The translations under genes were made by a program, and so were the position numbers. Under the pieces are notes generated by a model. It did not search any database. It was not told where the DNA came from and saw nothing but the letters and a program-made list of their open reading frames with translations. Below are positions 1 through 12,654 of a DNA stretch of 64,000 nucleotides, one piece after another. Where the stretch lies: the NCBI GenBank assembly GCA_024220505.1, contig JAKZZE010000038.1, positions 248,001-312,000 of the forward strand, given 5' to 3'. The DNA comes from Rhizopus arrhizus. Taxonomy: Eukaryota > Mucoromycota > Mucoromycetes > Mucorales > Rhizopodaceae. The first letter of the stretch is position 1; the number at the start of each line of letters is the position of its first letter.

Positions 1-529
1 TGTGACTCAAATCATTATCGTGCAGTTGGAAAAGTTTAAGAAGACATTATATAGATCAATATACTTACTTAGTCAGCCTCATTATTTTTTTTTGTATAAA
101 ATACCGTAAATAAAATCATAATATTAAATATCATTTTTACCTATCTAGCTGTGACTAAGAAGTGTGTGTACGTGTCTCATCCAATTTCCATATCCAAGAA
201 TTCATTTATATTTACATATACACTTTTTTTTTTTTTTTTTTTTTTTGTATGTGAACTTCATTAAATACTTACATATACATGTATATCCAATATTACAATT
301 TGCGAAACATAAAATATAAGTCCGGGAGTCTGAACTTTTGAAATGGACAAGCTTTCTTTTTTTTTTACCTCCGTTGCCATTGTATTAAATCTAATATCTG
401 ACGATAAAGAGAATACTGAAGAAGGTGTCAACAAATAGCGCAAAAGAAAGAATCAACGCGTTAGGCAATTTTTTCAGATATCATTCTAGAGGGAAGCAGA
501 GCGCCAGGTTACTGTATTAAAAGAGAAGT
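1..529. other. AT-rich spacer, no gene seen
   Basis: I see no supportable gene. The stretch holds a T-run near 227-246 and short open frames with no recognisable domain. Confidence 0.5.
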
Positions 530-2280
530 TTGAAAATGATAAATCAGACCCATAGTGCCTCCTCTTCCTCGAACTTCTCTATATCATCCAACCAAGAACA
601 TAATAACGTCTATATAAATGACTCCAACGTGTCAGTAGGTACGATTATCAAGCGTGATGCTCTTCATCTTCGTCAAAGATACCATTCACTTGATATCCAC
701 GGCAAATCAATCATCTCCCTTGGATTGAACTCCATCTTGGATCTCAGCTTTACTAACCCAAGAATCTCTTTAAACAACCATATACTGTAGTAGCCACGAT
801 TTTTGACAACTTAAAAAGCTTACTGGAAGGCTTCTTTGTTACCCTCCTTTTTTTTAGTAGTTACTTCATCTGATTCAGATGCTTCACCAGAAGCTCAACC
901 TTCTAATACTGTCACGTTGCTTGCTTTTTTACCGTTTTTATTTTACCGTGCTCACATATGAAGTAACGCGACTACTTCGGCAACAAACAAGCTTTCAATG
1001 TCTCTTTGGACATATGGAAAACAGCAGTAGCGTTCCTCTTATTAACATGAGCTCTGGTGTTTGATCCAACTGGCATAATGAATATCAACCTTGGAATATC
1101 AAGCGTCAAATCCCATTTCGTCTGCAATATGGGATACCAGCCAAATGTTTATTAGCATATTCAAGAGCGCTTCTTTGAACAAAAAGGTATTGAAAAATGT
1201 TGATAGATGAAGAGGACAATATTTGATAAATTGTTATCAATAAGGTAATCGATAAATCAAAAGCATACATCGAGATGCGACTGCTGCAATATATGGCTGT
1301 TTAAAGGATACACTAACCAAGATGAGCAGACAAAATTCTGTGAAAGATCGCAGTGGAAACAACTTCGAGTTCGCTATCCACCCAAAAAGTACAATGTTGG
1401 TGATTATACTCATCTTTTAGAACCCTTTAGTAGCATTCGTGGTATATATAACAGGAAAAAAAGCTTTGATGCCAATTGATTAAACCTATACAAGGAACTC
1501 AAGAGATTAAATAATGATTATGATCCAAATATTCAAGCAGAACACAGCGACCTCAATTTCTTTATTCACATTGCTTCAAATTGTGTCCATTATTAAAACC
1601 AATCACGTCTTTTTGATGATGAAGTCGATTCATCTGAATGGAATTTTGTGGTCACGGAACGTTTGTTCCATGGTACAGACCTGCTCTTAAAGTGAAGCGA
1701 TATCCATCTTACTGTACACGATACTGTATCTGATTTACTCTTGAAGGTGGACCTTAGAACCTTACATGACAGAGTTCAACAAAGATACAATATTGAAACT
1801 GATGTTAATGTTTTTGAAGCTGCCGAAGAGGAGCCTGGAAATGTGAAATATATTCGTGATAGATGCAAAGTAATGATCGAAAGCAAAGCTGTTATTGATA
1901 GATTCGTATTTGATGGCTGTTTAATTGATTCCGTCGACCCTCTCCAAGTTTGTAGTCTTGAAATTCACTTTGGTAATACCACTCTCGCTGAACCTGGACT
2001 TTATGTTGGCACACAATTCTACACTGCAACTATTGACAAGCCACTCAGCAATATGCTCAAATACTTTAACTTGGCTTCCCACCTACTTTGCTTCCGTAAT
2101 CAATGTGTTGCAATTACAAATCGATATGAAGATCATCTGATAAACACTCGCTCAAAGAAAATCTCCACAAAGAGAAATATCTACGATTTACCCCAAAGAT
2201 GATCTCATAATGAAACAAAGTTCTATCTGTGGAAGTTGGAATCCACCTCGCACCTCCAAAACTTCACCTCCACCTCCATC
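530..2280 (+). pseudogene. Decayed multi-exon gene of unknown family
   Basis: The longest remaining piece (1741-2202) opens without an ATG and reads as a compact globular domain (VDLRTLHDRVQQRYNIE; then KYIRDRCKVMIESKAVIDRF; then LEIHFGNTTLAEPGLYVG). The same style of protein continues upstream in other frames (about 1320-1700, for example EWNFVV and ERLFHGTDLLLK) broken by stops and shifts. A serine-rich start lies at 535-790 (MINQTHSASSSSNFSIS). I take these as pieces of one gene disabled by indels. The domain resembles a repeated Mucoromycota protein type that I know only as uncharacterised, so I assign no function. The link between the 535-790 piece and the rest is inference from strand and order. 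Confidence 0.4.
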
Positions 2281-3608
2281 AAATAACTTATTTGGTAATG
2301 ACTCTTAAGTCCTGATCCTGCCAAATAACAATGTATATTTCCTTTTTTTTAAATCATCAATTATAATAAAGAACAAAGTCATTGCATAGTACAATACTTT
2401 CGATTGAGTTGAATATTGAAGCAGTAAAATGCATATAATTTTCGTGATCAATTTTACAACATACTTATCGTTATTGAGGCTGATTAAAGACACTTAAGGA
2501 ACAAAATCTCACCGAATTATCAAAAGCGGTGTCTGTTTTTCTGATGATTCGTTTACATTTTCAAAGTTTAAGCAAAAATCTGCTTTTTGTCAGATTATCA
2601 AAAAAAATTTGACGCCATTGGACTTTTATAAAAAAGCACACATACGTCAATTGAGCTTATATGATTTAAAATGATAATGTGGATACGATATATAGAATAG
2701 CATACAAAAATTGAATACAATTTGTGGTTGAGTATTTATAATATGTATGAATGATTTTTTTGGGGAATTGGAATGCTTGTATTTATTAATAACAATAGAG
2801 ATCTTTTCCCTTTGAAGAGGCTTGAAGTCATCACTGCCCGTTTAATCGACTCTAGACGTACTCGTAAACAGGTGCAGCTGTTCTGTTCAACTGAAAGTTT
2901 GACCAAACTAAAGCATGACAAAGGAATCATTGGTACGGTAAAGGAACCTAAGAAAGTGTTTATACAGGATTTTTACTTAGACTTTACGGATTGAACAAGC
3001 GATTAAGTGGAAAAAACTGTTAAACTTGTTTAAAATTTTTATATTCTTTATTTAAGATATAAATGTTGACATATATATTTTATAATATTCTAGTAACTTC
3101 GCTAAGACACTTTTTATAGGATTCTTTTACTAATCGTAGTGCCTGAGAATGAATCAATCAGATATGTGTCGAACTAAACCCTAACATGACAATGATTTCT
3201 AAAAAGTATATTTTAAGAATTCAACTCTATCAATAACGATCAAGAGAGTGCGAACAGCATTTTGAATACATAAAATATTAATGTGTAGCAAAGGCTAAAA
3301 GTTAATCCAAGGACATAGAATGATTGATTTACTTGGCAAATTGCTCTGTACATATGTAATACACAAAAAAGGAAACATGTCCATACTTTCGGGAAATGGG
3401 TTAATAGAATGAGAACTTAGATCGACTTTGCTGTATTGTAGAAGATTTTTATAAATACATTTTGTAAAATTCCGTATTATCTAGCCAGTCCTTTTTTTTT
3501 TTTTTTACAAAGAGATAGAGTAAAAAAAAAAGATAAACAAGACATTGTAAATCTTGACAAAAAAATATTTACAAGCAATGCATATGTGTACTCCAATTAT
3601 TGTTTTTA
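2281..3608. other. Spacer with one short orphan frame
   Basis: A 73-codon frame at 2773-2994 on the plus strand (basic, Lys/Arg/Leu rich) may be a coding fragment, but it has no recognisable motif. The rest is AT-rich, with T- and A-runs near 3489-3531. Confidence 0.4.
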
Positions 3609-4982
3609 TTAAGTTGTCTTTTTGTTATGATTAACGTAGCCGATACCCATACATGTCATAAGAATTGTGTCGTTTGATGTATCTGGTTGAATCTTAAAAG
3701 AAACCCCAAAAAAAGATTTGATGTCTCGTAAATACTGTATAGTAAAAGCAGAAAGGTCACCGATCCTAATCTTGCTAACATCTTCAGGCGCCAAAATCAT
3801 TAATAATATATTTAGCCATTGACTTGTTGTATCAACACATCCTCCTTTACGAATTTCGCTCAATAATAACTTTGCAGCCATAATGCCAACATCCTCTGGT
3901 GTTTGTCCTGGTTCTGCTGCTTTCTCTGCAGAAAGTAATACATCCGTATTTGATTCAGCTACTAAAGATAATGCAAATCCCGGTGACCTATAATACCTTA
4001 GTTTACAACCGTTTACTTTACATCATTCTACCTACTTTCCACTTTCTGCTCCTTTGTATACATCTGTGTAAATATAAATATCGGGAATATATCTATTTAA
4101 TAGTGAACGTGCAGATTCTACTAGACGATTGGCTGTTTGAGGAGATACTCTGGTACAGTAAGCAATACCACGCACTCGTTTAATACGTCCTTCTTCTGTA
4201 AACTGAACTGGTTTTAATTGACGGATGGGTACACAAGAAAATACGACTTCTCCACCACCTAAAGGAGGCGCACCTCTCTTTGTAATCTATTTTGCAATAT
4301 GATAAGAATGGCAGTAGCAACTTCTTGTGTCGTTTTCTACCTTCAATTCTAGATTTTGATCCACACCATATCGCTTTAATTGTGGTAATAAAACTGTACG
4401 AATAATGTCAACCTATAAAAATACTCTAAGCACTTGTTTCCTTTCATTGAACTCTGACTATTATATTATCGTCATTCTTACCGATGGATCGATGTGGTCT
4501 GATGTGATTCCTTCTAGTATTAAAACAAAGGGTTTTTTCGAGAATGGCGCAAGTGCAACCATTGGCTCTAAATAATAGCTAATACTTCTGTCTGTTCCAC
4601 AGTCATGTTGAATCCGTCCACCTTCAATCGCACCTGGTCTATATAAAATGGAGGTACCTAAAAATGGGAAACATAAGGATTGAATAGATCTTTGCAACTG
4701 CAGATCTTTGCAAACCTGTATAGCTAATTTCTATAACTGAACCATTGGTGACTTTCTCTAATAGGTTAAGAAACTTTATTTCAAAATCTAATATAATAGA
4801 AGGTTAGATATTTGTTTGGAATAGATAAATACATGCGTGAAGTTTTGAAAAATACCTCTCAAACCGGGATTTTCATCGTCAGATCTAATTTTTTCTATGC
4901 GAATAGGCTTCCCACTTAAGGTAGAAAGTATCAAACGTTGTCTAAGATAATTGTAGCCTTCAAACTTTAATATATTACTCAT
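3609..4982 (-). CDS. RCL1: RNA 3'-terminal phosphate cyclase-like protein (18S rRNA processing)
   Basis: Rcl1-family proteins act in the nucleolar small-subunit processome with Bms1 and are needed for early pre-18S rRNA cleavage; they lack the cyclase activity of RtcA relatives. On the minus strand I can read about six exons: FEGYNYLRQRLILSTLSGKP, then an exon giving FLNLLEKVTNGSVIEISYTG, then YRPGAIEGGRIQHDCG...YYLEPMVALAPF, then RTVLLPQLKRYGV, then GAPPLGGGEVVFSCVPIRQL, ending VNHNKKTT. The GTxxYRPG and P-L-GGGEV motifs and the order match the family, and total length is close to the usual 360-370 residues. Introns have GT-AG ends. The start ATG at 4982 gives MSNILKFEGYN, the normal N-terminus. 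It is divergent from SmD3, with 214 bp between the start codons. Exon edges were assigned by eye. Confidence 0.9.
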
Positions 4983-5196
4983 TTTGTTTTATTAATAAAC
5001 ATAAAATAAAATAAAAAAAGAGAGCTGCTAGTTGAATGGGAAGAGCCACTGACTGTTTCTGTCATTTCTGTGGCTTGGAATTTTATGCGAAAAGGTACGC
5101 TATGAACGCCTGGCCCATTTTACGTCACCAGTGCATTTTGAAGAAAATTTTCGGACTTACTCTATTTCTTCATCTCTCTTTTCTTTTTACATCAAA
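4983..5196. promoter_or_regulatory. Shared divergent promoter, RCL1 / SmD3
   Basis: Only 214 bp separate the two divergent start codons, so both promoters must lie here or overlap the 5' ends. I see no clear TATA box. Co-regulation of a ribosome-assembly gene and a spliceosome gene is inference. Confidence 0.5.
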
Positions 5197-5719
5197 ATGA
5201 CAATTGGTGTTCCTATTAAACTCCTTCATGAAGCACAAGGCCATATCATTTCCTTAGAGCTGAAAACTGGTCAGCTTTATCGTGGAAAATTATTAGAAGG
5301 TAAGACATTAAATTTGTTGGATTCAAAGACATGTTTTTTAATTTTGTATCTTTATCGTTTGCCAATAGCTGAAGATAATATGAACATTCAATTAAAAGAC
5401 ATCACCGTAACTGCACGCGATGGAAGAGTATCTCAATTGGATCAAGTTTACATTCGAGGATCTCATGTTCGATTTTTCATTGTACCAGACATGTTAAAGA
5501 ACGCACCCATGTTTAAGGGAGCTGGCCCAGGAGGTTTGAAGGGAAGAGGTATCGGTTTAGGTAGAGGAAGAGCTACTGTTGCACGTGCTCAACAAGGTAT
5601 GAAAAAAAATAGAAAGTATTATTTTTCTTGTTTCTTAATATGCATTTTTTTAAAAAATAGCAAGAGGTAGAGGTGTGCGTGGTGGATTCAGAGGACGCGG
5701 TGCTGCACCCAGATATTAA
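5197..5719 (+). CDS. SMD3: Small nuclear ribonucleoprotein Sm D3
   Basis: SmD3 is one of seven Sm proteins forming the ring on U1, U2, U4 and U5 snRNAs. The ATG at 5197 gives [20 protein letters not shown] (Sm1 motif, strands 1-3). Intron 1 (5300-5368, 69 nt) splits LLE/AEDNMN; after it come [18 protein letters not shown] (Sm2 motif) and [10 protein letters not shown]. Intron 2 (5597-5660, 64 nt) precedes an RG-rich tail ([19 protein letters not shown]), the kind of tail that is symmetrically dimethylated in other species. Length is about 130 residues, normal for SmD3. The upstream in-frame ATG at 5131 would add an unrelated 22-residue leader and is not preferred. Intron 1 is a multiple of three and has no stop, so retention would keep the frame. 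Confidence 0.95.
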
Positions 5720-8700
5720 ATTTAATCATGAATATTTTTGTAAAAGAATAAAGATTGCATTTGTGTATAAAGAAATTATGCATTAATACACACAAGAATC
5801 TTTGGAGCGAAAAGCTAAAAAATTCGAAACCAATTTAAAAATTTGATTCGACTGGATCTAATAATAGAATAAGTAGAAGAAAACAAGCTCATACATATAT
5901 ACAAAAACATGCATACAGAGTTTGAATACCCTTAGGTTGATAAATCAGAAAAATTACGCGAGACTAGGTTCAGCAATAAATAAATAAAAATCTAAAAAGG
6001 AAAGGTAGGACCTGTGAACGGAATTTCCAAATCCAGATAAATGAACGGCTTGAGTATGATTGATATTAAGCATTCGCTTGAGCTTGGTTATCTTTTCTTT
6101 CTTGCTTTACAAAACTCAACATTTTTGCTTTATTATGGAACTCGCAAAGTTTTATGATCATGTATAACCATTTAATTCACGATAAAAGAGAAAAGTTTGA
6201 AATTGCTGTTGCCGTTATACCATTTATCATTCATGATATTTCAATCAAGATGCAAGGTAACAACAAGTGAGATAAAAGAATGCTTTATTCAGAATGTTAC
6301 AAAATAATAAGTTATCCTTTTTCACTTTAATTATAATGCTTTTGTCCTTTCTTCTCACAGGCACTATCTTTTCAATGAATAAAGCTAGAGTATTTTTAAG
6401 TATTGTTTACTGAACGCTTGCCTTCGATCATTAAACTACGCATCACAAAAATATTATTTTCAGACAAAAGATCGTTATGCATGCACTTTTAACAATTTAC
6501 GTTGAATCAAAAGATCAGGTATAGGGCTTTCTTTTCAATAAAAGAATATAAACTACAACATAATACTTTTGTTTACCTATGTGCGATTCCATTTTTTAGC
6601 CCAGGCATTATTTGATTACCTTCTGAGATCGAAATGCTTCACGAACTTTTTGTTTACTTAATCTTTTTTTTTTTTTTTTTTTTTTTTATTACAGTAATCC
6701 ATCATTCCATCATTACGATCAAAATACCGCATTGTGCCTTCAATTATGCAGCATACAAGCATATGCTGCTTTTGCACTGTATTATATAGATAGCTGAAGC
6801 TACATAAAATTCATCCATCTCCGTTACAGTATTTTTACTTTAAATTCAGACGATATTCATATGGTTTTGCTACAAAAAACAAACATAATAAAGACGAGAT
6901 TTAAGCTGCTCATAATCATGCACTTAGTTTCACAATTTGCAGTAAAAGTTTTAATCAACGTGGAGTCCATTTACAAAAATAGGTTGTTATCAATATGTAC
7001 CAAGTATTTATTTCCCTTATAGGTAATTAAACTGTGAATTTTTTTTAAAAAAGCCCCTATTCCAACACATTTAATTTAAAATTTGTACATCTAATATGAT
7101 TTCTAAGATATAAAAGTATTATAATGTTATTACTTAAAAAATATTGTTACTTATTATATTACAGGATTCATTCAGAGTTGATAGTAACATATCATTCGCC
7201 TAACCCACCTAAATCAAGAGTAAATGGCTTGGCTATAATCAAATAAATAGTGTGTACTTTAATGTGTCGATACGTTTTGATGTGCATCTGTTTGATTTTT
7301 AAGAAAGCAGATGTATTATGAAAGCTTCAGTATAGGACTAAAAGCATTGAAAAAAAAAAAACTAATAAAGCGATAATATTAAAATGAACTTTCAAGCTCA
7401 TCAAGTTTATTACAAAGATATTTTCATGCATAGGACTTGTGCAAAACGTCTAGCATGTTCTTCCTTTCTTCTGTGAAAGGTTTGATATAACCATTGTCTA
7501 TTCAAAAAAATTTATTCCTTTTGAATCTATAAAAAGCTACATTCGATTATACTGGCTGATTAGGACAGGTTGACCCCAAAAAGCATTCTCTCATTATGCC
7601 TATTTCCAATTGCAAAACAAGTATGGTTTCCAGAGTTAATATATTCAGGAACATAGTTTTATTCAAAATCCGTTTTAATCACAGATTCTGGTATGTTTCT
7701 GTGCATAAGCAAATGAAAAAGAAATCTAGTAGAATATCTGTATTTATTTTTGTGCGTTGTTCATATGATCTTGTATATTATTTTGTTACTTCTTAATTTG
7801 TAGCATATAATTTAGTGTTTTTAGCGTTTAAAGCAGTAGTTCAAAATCTCACTAACTTTTTAAAATGTGTATACATAAAACTTTACACGTAGAGTATAAT
7901 GTTAGTAAATGCTTGATAAAAAAAATACCTTTAAAAATTCTTCAAAAGCAATCATATTTAAATGGACCGGAAATATGTTGAAGTGGTTTGTGTTGCACAA
8001 TGAATGATTGACAGATAAAAGCTGTGATAGGATACACGACGCCTTCATAATAAATCACATTTGAATTTAGATGTATATATAAGTTGAAAAAATGAGCAAT
8101 AATATATACTAGCTTTAAATTTTGATGCTTTAGCTGTTGTTTTCCTCAATTTTGTTACGTTTTTGTGTAAATAAGAATGATTCTCTTGCTTTGCTAATTA
8201 TCCTTCTTGATTAATTTTGTGCAAAGGTGAACAAACAACATTTAGCACTATAGGAATATTAAAGATATTTTTCTTAACCTGTTGTACTAATAACTCGAAT
8301 TTTTAAGGAAATCCTGCTTATGAAAGTTCATAAACCTTGTATGAAAACAAATATCAAAGCCGAAGCTTTACATGCTTATCAAAGTGCCTCCATTTATTAG
8401 ACATTTATCAGTAGCAACTATTAAAAAGATATTTCTGTCATTAATATAACATCTTGAAGAAGTAATAACATACCTTATGGTGTTTCAAATGTGACTAGAA
8501 AAAATACAAGTATTAGAATATGATAATTAAAAGAACCCAACAGAAAGCGGCATAAAATTATTTCTTGTACCTCAGTTCATTTGGGTCTCCGATTATTACT
8601 TCTGTATCAATAAATGGATTCGTACCTCGCGTGTATTAACCTTTTTTGGAAGCTGCGGATTGAAAGTATAATAATGCATAAGTGATGAAAGCAATTTTCT

Positions 8701-8796
8701 GTGTTATTATTGGAAGGAATTTACCTTTTCCTTTATTTTTGTTCCTTTATTTTCTTTTTTTTTGTGAGCACAGAGAATATCAAGTATATTTAAAAT
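5720..8796. other. Long AT-rich intergenic region
   Basis: About 3 kb with no gene I can support. It contains T-runs (6664-6687), stretches that look like decayed coding DNA without a family signature, and one weak 66-codon frame at 7596-7796. The end near 8700-8796 is likely the promoter of the septin-like gene. Confidence 0.5.
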
Positions 8797-10060
8797 ATGT
8801 TAAAAAACTTCCAAGATTCCACATTCGAAACAGATTTTGGTGTCAAGAGTGTCGATGACAGCAGTGTTTTTAGTTCAAGTTTAGGTTTAAGCAAAAGACA
8901 TTCTATGATTGCAACCTCTCAACTAATTTTAAAAGATGGGACAAACCATTTTCGAGTGATTGTTTGTGGGGATTCAGGTATTTTTTTGTCAAATATAAAT
9001 GAAAAAGCCACAAGCCAATTATTTTGTTTTAGGTATAGGCAAGTCGGCACTAGTTCAAGCTTTGTCTACTCTATCTACCAACCAGTCTACCAGTTCGCTT
9101 GAGCCCACTGAAAGTTTTGTTCCTTCCACAGACACTTGTATTGTTGACACATGTGGTTATGGTGCTACAGTAAGACCTGACATAATTTTTTCCAAAACGA
9201 AAAGTTATCTTGAAAAACAGTTTGAGAAAACCAATAGTTTATTTCACCCATCTTGTCGAGATGACCAGCGACTGGTTTATATGGTAGAGCAAGCGTCTGC
9301 AATTCTAACCCATGTGGATGTCTGTTTATACCTTATTATGGGTCGGTTAAAGCCTGTAGATATAGAGTATATGCGATGCATGCATGAACTAGTCAATATT
9401 ATACCAGTCATGATTCAACCTGACTTGTCCGTCAGAATGGATCAAATGATAGAACACCGCTTAGATATCATTCATATATTGTATCAAAATCAAATCAAGT
9501 TTTGTACATTTGGTTATACTCAAGATGAGATTATAGAGTACTGTAAACAAGCTAGCGCTTACTGTGTACCGTTTGTGTTGAATTGGTCTTCAACCAAGCC
9601 ATTGTTTCATGGATTAACTAATTTAAAGCAAGCGTTATTTAATACTCATTTAATTCATTTGAGAAAGCAAACAACCCACAAGTTTATTCAGTGGAGACGA
9701 CAACAAGCACTGTCTATGAATAATACTAGTAGCAGTATAAGCAGCAGTATAAGTACTAGTAGCAGTGTCTATAGCTTATCTTCAGCAGAAAAGCAGAAGG
9801 TATCAGAGTATGTCAGTAAAAGACGTCATCAATTAGAGAAAGAGCTATTGAAGCAAGATAAAGAATTAAAGCAAGAGTTTGAAAGGCGATCTAAGAAAAG
9901 CAAAAAAGACTACTTGTTAAAAGAATTTGGCTCCATCGAAAAGCAAGAGAGACAAACAAACTACAATGTGAATATGTTTGCTATTGTCCTTTTTTCATGT
10001 TTATTCATCTTCATCATTTGCAACTATTTTAATAATAAAAAATATTGTCCGCCGCCGTAA
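8797..10060 (+). CDS. Septin-like GTPase with C-terminal transmembrane anchor
   Basis: Two exons (intron 8978-9032) give 402 residues. The P-loop GDSGIGKS lies at about 58-65 and is restored only by splicing. It is followed by VDTCGYG (about 98-104, the G3 position where septins usually have DxPGxG) and by DVCLYLI...LKPVDIEYMRCMHELVNIIP, a strong septin signature. The G4 position reads MIQPDLS instead of the usual AKAD, so guanine specificity may be weak. A charged, coiled-coil-prone region (about 305-370, Lys/Glu rich) leads to a hydrophobic helix (MFAIVLFSCLFIFIICNY, about 374-391) and a short tail. Canonical septins polymerise on the inner plasma membrane through a polybasic region; here a membrane helix could replace that (inference). 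I am confident of the superfamily and less sure that it works as a septin. Confidence 0.8.
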
Positions 10061-11328
10061 TTATCAGTGAGGCTGTTCTTCCACAAATGCGAAATACCTT
10101 TGCCTTGGTGGGCAACACCATGAGATTATATATGCATTATTTAACATATCTATTATAAAGCTGATCGTGACAAGATGAAAAGTGTCACTTGGGATACAAA
10201 TCATAACTGACAGCTGGAACACTTTAATTGTAAAACGTTTAATATAATCTTTATTAGATATAATTTATAAAGCATCTAGTGGTCACAGTAGCAATTCTTC
10301 AAACAGCAATATGTATGGGCTCTTGCTCATAAAATTAAGCGGGTTGTCTTCCTGAATGTTTCCTTATGTCACTGCCATATCAGAAGTTTGATTGTTTGCT
10401 TTTTCTCAAACAGTAGCTGATCTCTTTGCATATCTCTTTTATTAAAGTCTTTAGCTTTTTTTTTACCACGTTGATCTTATGCATCATTCTGAAATTGTTG
10501 CTTTAGTTAAAAGGCTGGAGGCATGCTGTAACAGACTACAACCCCAAGCCTGTTATGACTATTGAGAATATTAAGGATTATTTTTAAACAATAGCGTTTT
10601 ATTTTCTATTAAATGCAGGTGCATTAGTTTCTTTATATTTTCTTAAAGAATTGCTTGCAACCCCTATAAGTCTTCTCTTGAAAAATGTATGACAAAAAAG
10701 CATTTGTATGTATTGCTTTATATGCACAAGATTTTAATAGTTTTATTTAATTTCTACATTTCATCTTCTGTCTGATCGAATGACATGCTTAGCGTAGCTA
10801 GAAAATAATATCAACTTCCAAACTTAATCATTTTGACAAATCAATGAACCAGCCTTCCTGTTTCTGCTTTGTAAATTTTTTTTTGAAAGCTTTCTTGCTC
10901 ATGCCACGTTAGAAAGATAGAAATGAACAAATTAGACACTGTAGATATTAATGTTGTGTGTTTCTAAGCTGATGTTACTTTCATGGCAATGTTTTGTTTT
11001 AATCGAATGAATATTCAAGATAATTTTCAAGTAAAATAACCTTATCGTTGACAATCAGAGATTAATATGGGGTAATAAGCATTTATAGCCTATCAATAGT
11101 ATCAAATGCAGAAAAATTGGCTACTAAAATAGTCAAAGATAGTTTCAACTCGTGTGAAAATAATGGCCACTTGGGCCCAAAGCTGCCCTTCCCTTGATTA
11201 AACTTTTGAAATTATACATGTATGCAACATACAAGTTATTTTTATTGTTTTGAGACTGAAGCGACTTAATCGTGCTTACGACTTACAGATCTTAAGTTCT
11301 AACATAGTACTCTGAGCGCTATGCTTTG

Positions 11329-11360
<32 letters not shown>

Positions 11361-11457
11361 GTATTATTTTGTTTGTAATTACAAAACATCGTACCTGAGT
11401 TTCAAATAAAAGGGGTCAAAAGACCATTCACTATTTGTTTCTTCTTTACTTTACAAA
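10061..11457. other. Intergenic region, no gene seen
   Basis: About 1.4 kb of AT-rich DNA with a T-run at 11331-11355 upstream of the next gene. No frame longer than background with a recognisable motif. Confidence 0.5.
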
Positions 11458-12654
11458 ATGACGGTAACAGAGATGAACTCATTTCCACTTGGATACTTTT
11501 ATATTGTATCCAAAATGCACGGTCTTGTTATAGACATACGTGATTCAGAACATGCTACTGTAAAACATGCGTAAACTCTGTCTTTTATACAGAAGTCTAA
11601 AGTATCTTGTTAGGTTGATTCAAAAATTGTAATGAACTCAAAAAAACTTCTTTCACCCGAAAGAGATAGCCAGTTATGGATTCATCAAGACGGTATCTTG
11701 ACCAACAAGTTAACTGGTCTTGTACTGGATATTAAGAGAGCTGAAAGTTTTATTGGTATACGTGAAAAATTGGCTGATGAGAAATTAGGTGATATTAACT
11801 TTTAAAATAAAAAATAGCCATTTTTACTGGAGAGAGTCGATTATATTTAGATCATATAAAAGAACAGGAAACTGTAAGTAAATCGAATACAAAGCTTCAA
11901 ACTGAAGCAATTATAAAAATTGCAGGATCAGCGATTTGGTTATGAATCTGAAACCGGATACATATTTGCCTTATCTGACCCTGAAGTTGTCTTGGATATC
12001 CGACATGAAGACACAAACAAAGATGTTAGAGTTATGGTTTATCATAAAAAGCCAATTCATAAAGCTTCTAACCAACTCTGGACAATTGAACCTGCCGACC
12101 CTCCAAAGCCTATCGATTCAGATGATGAAAGTGAGGATGATAGTAAACGTGCTAGATTGAAGGCCTGGTTTGGTAACTGGAAAGGATGGGGTCATAAGCG
12201 TCACCAAGTATTAGCTGAAGCTGACCTAGAGGAAGCCAACAAAAAGGTCTATAAGGAAAAAAAGGCGAATGCAAGGCAAGTGCTGTTCATCTGTTTGATT
12301 TACATAAATTCTCAACTATATTTTATTTTTAGCTTGGAGTTGATTGCAGCCGCCGTTGCTTTTGAAGCAGTCAATATGTGGGAGAAAAAACAAAAAGAAG
12401 AAGGTAAAGATATCCATCATCCTACTGCAAAGAAATTGATTGCTGCCTTTGTCGTTGCTGAGGTAATTAACGAATCGCATCATAAATCACTTTTAATTCA
12501 TCATTTTTTTTCTATTTTTCTATAGCTTGTAAAACAAATTCAAGAGAGAAACACGGAAATGGACACTGCTGAAGATGACCATAAAAAGGAAATGATGACT
12601 AACATGGCAATCAAAGCTGCTACCAATCTTTTTGAATCTAAGCATGGATTCTAA
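11458..12654 (+). CDS. Beta-trefoil (ricin-B-like) protein with CipC-like C-terminal domain
   Basis: Six exons can be read. The N-terminal two-thirds has repeats of beta-trefoil type: FPLGYFYIVSKMHGLVIDIR, then RDSQLWIHQDGILTNKLTGL with VLDI, then QRFGYESETGYIFALSDPEV with VLDIR and NQLWTIEP. Each repeat has the buried hydrophobic/QxW pattern of ricin-B-type folds. An acidic linker (DSDDESEDD) and a basic segment (WFGNWKGWGHKRH) lead to a helical end (LELIAAAVAFEAVNMWEKKQ...HHPTAKKLIAAFVVAELV) matching the fungal CipC/DUF3759 family. Function is not established; sugar or lipid binding is inference. No signal peptide is seen. The fifth exon joins correctly only through a GC-AG intron (12276-12332). 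Stop at 12652-12654. Confidence 0.75.
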
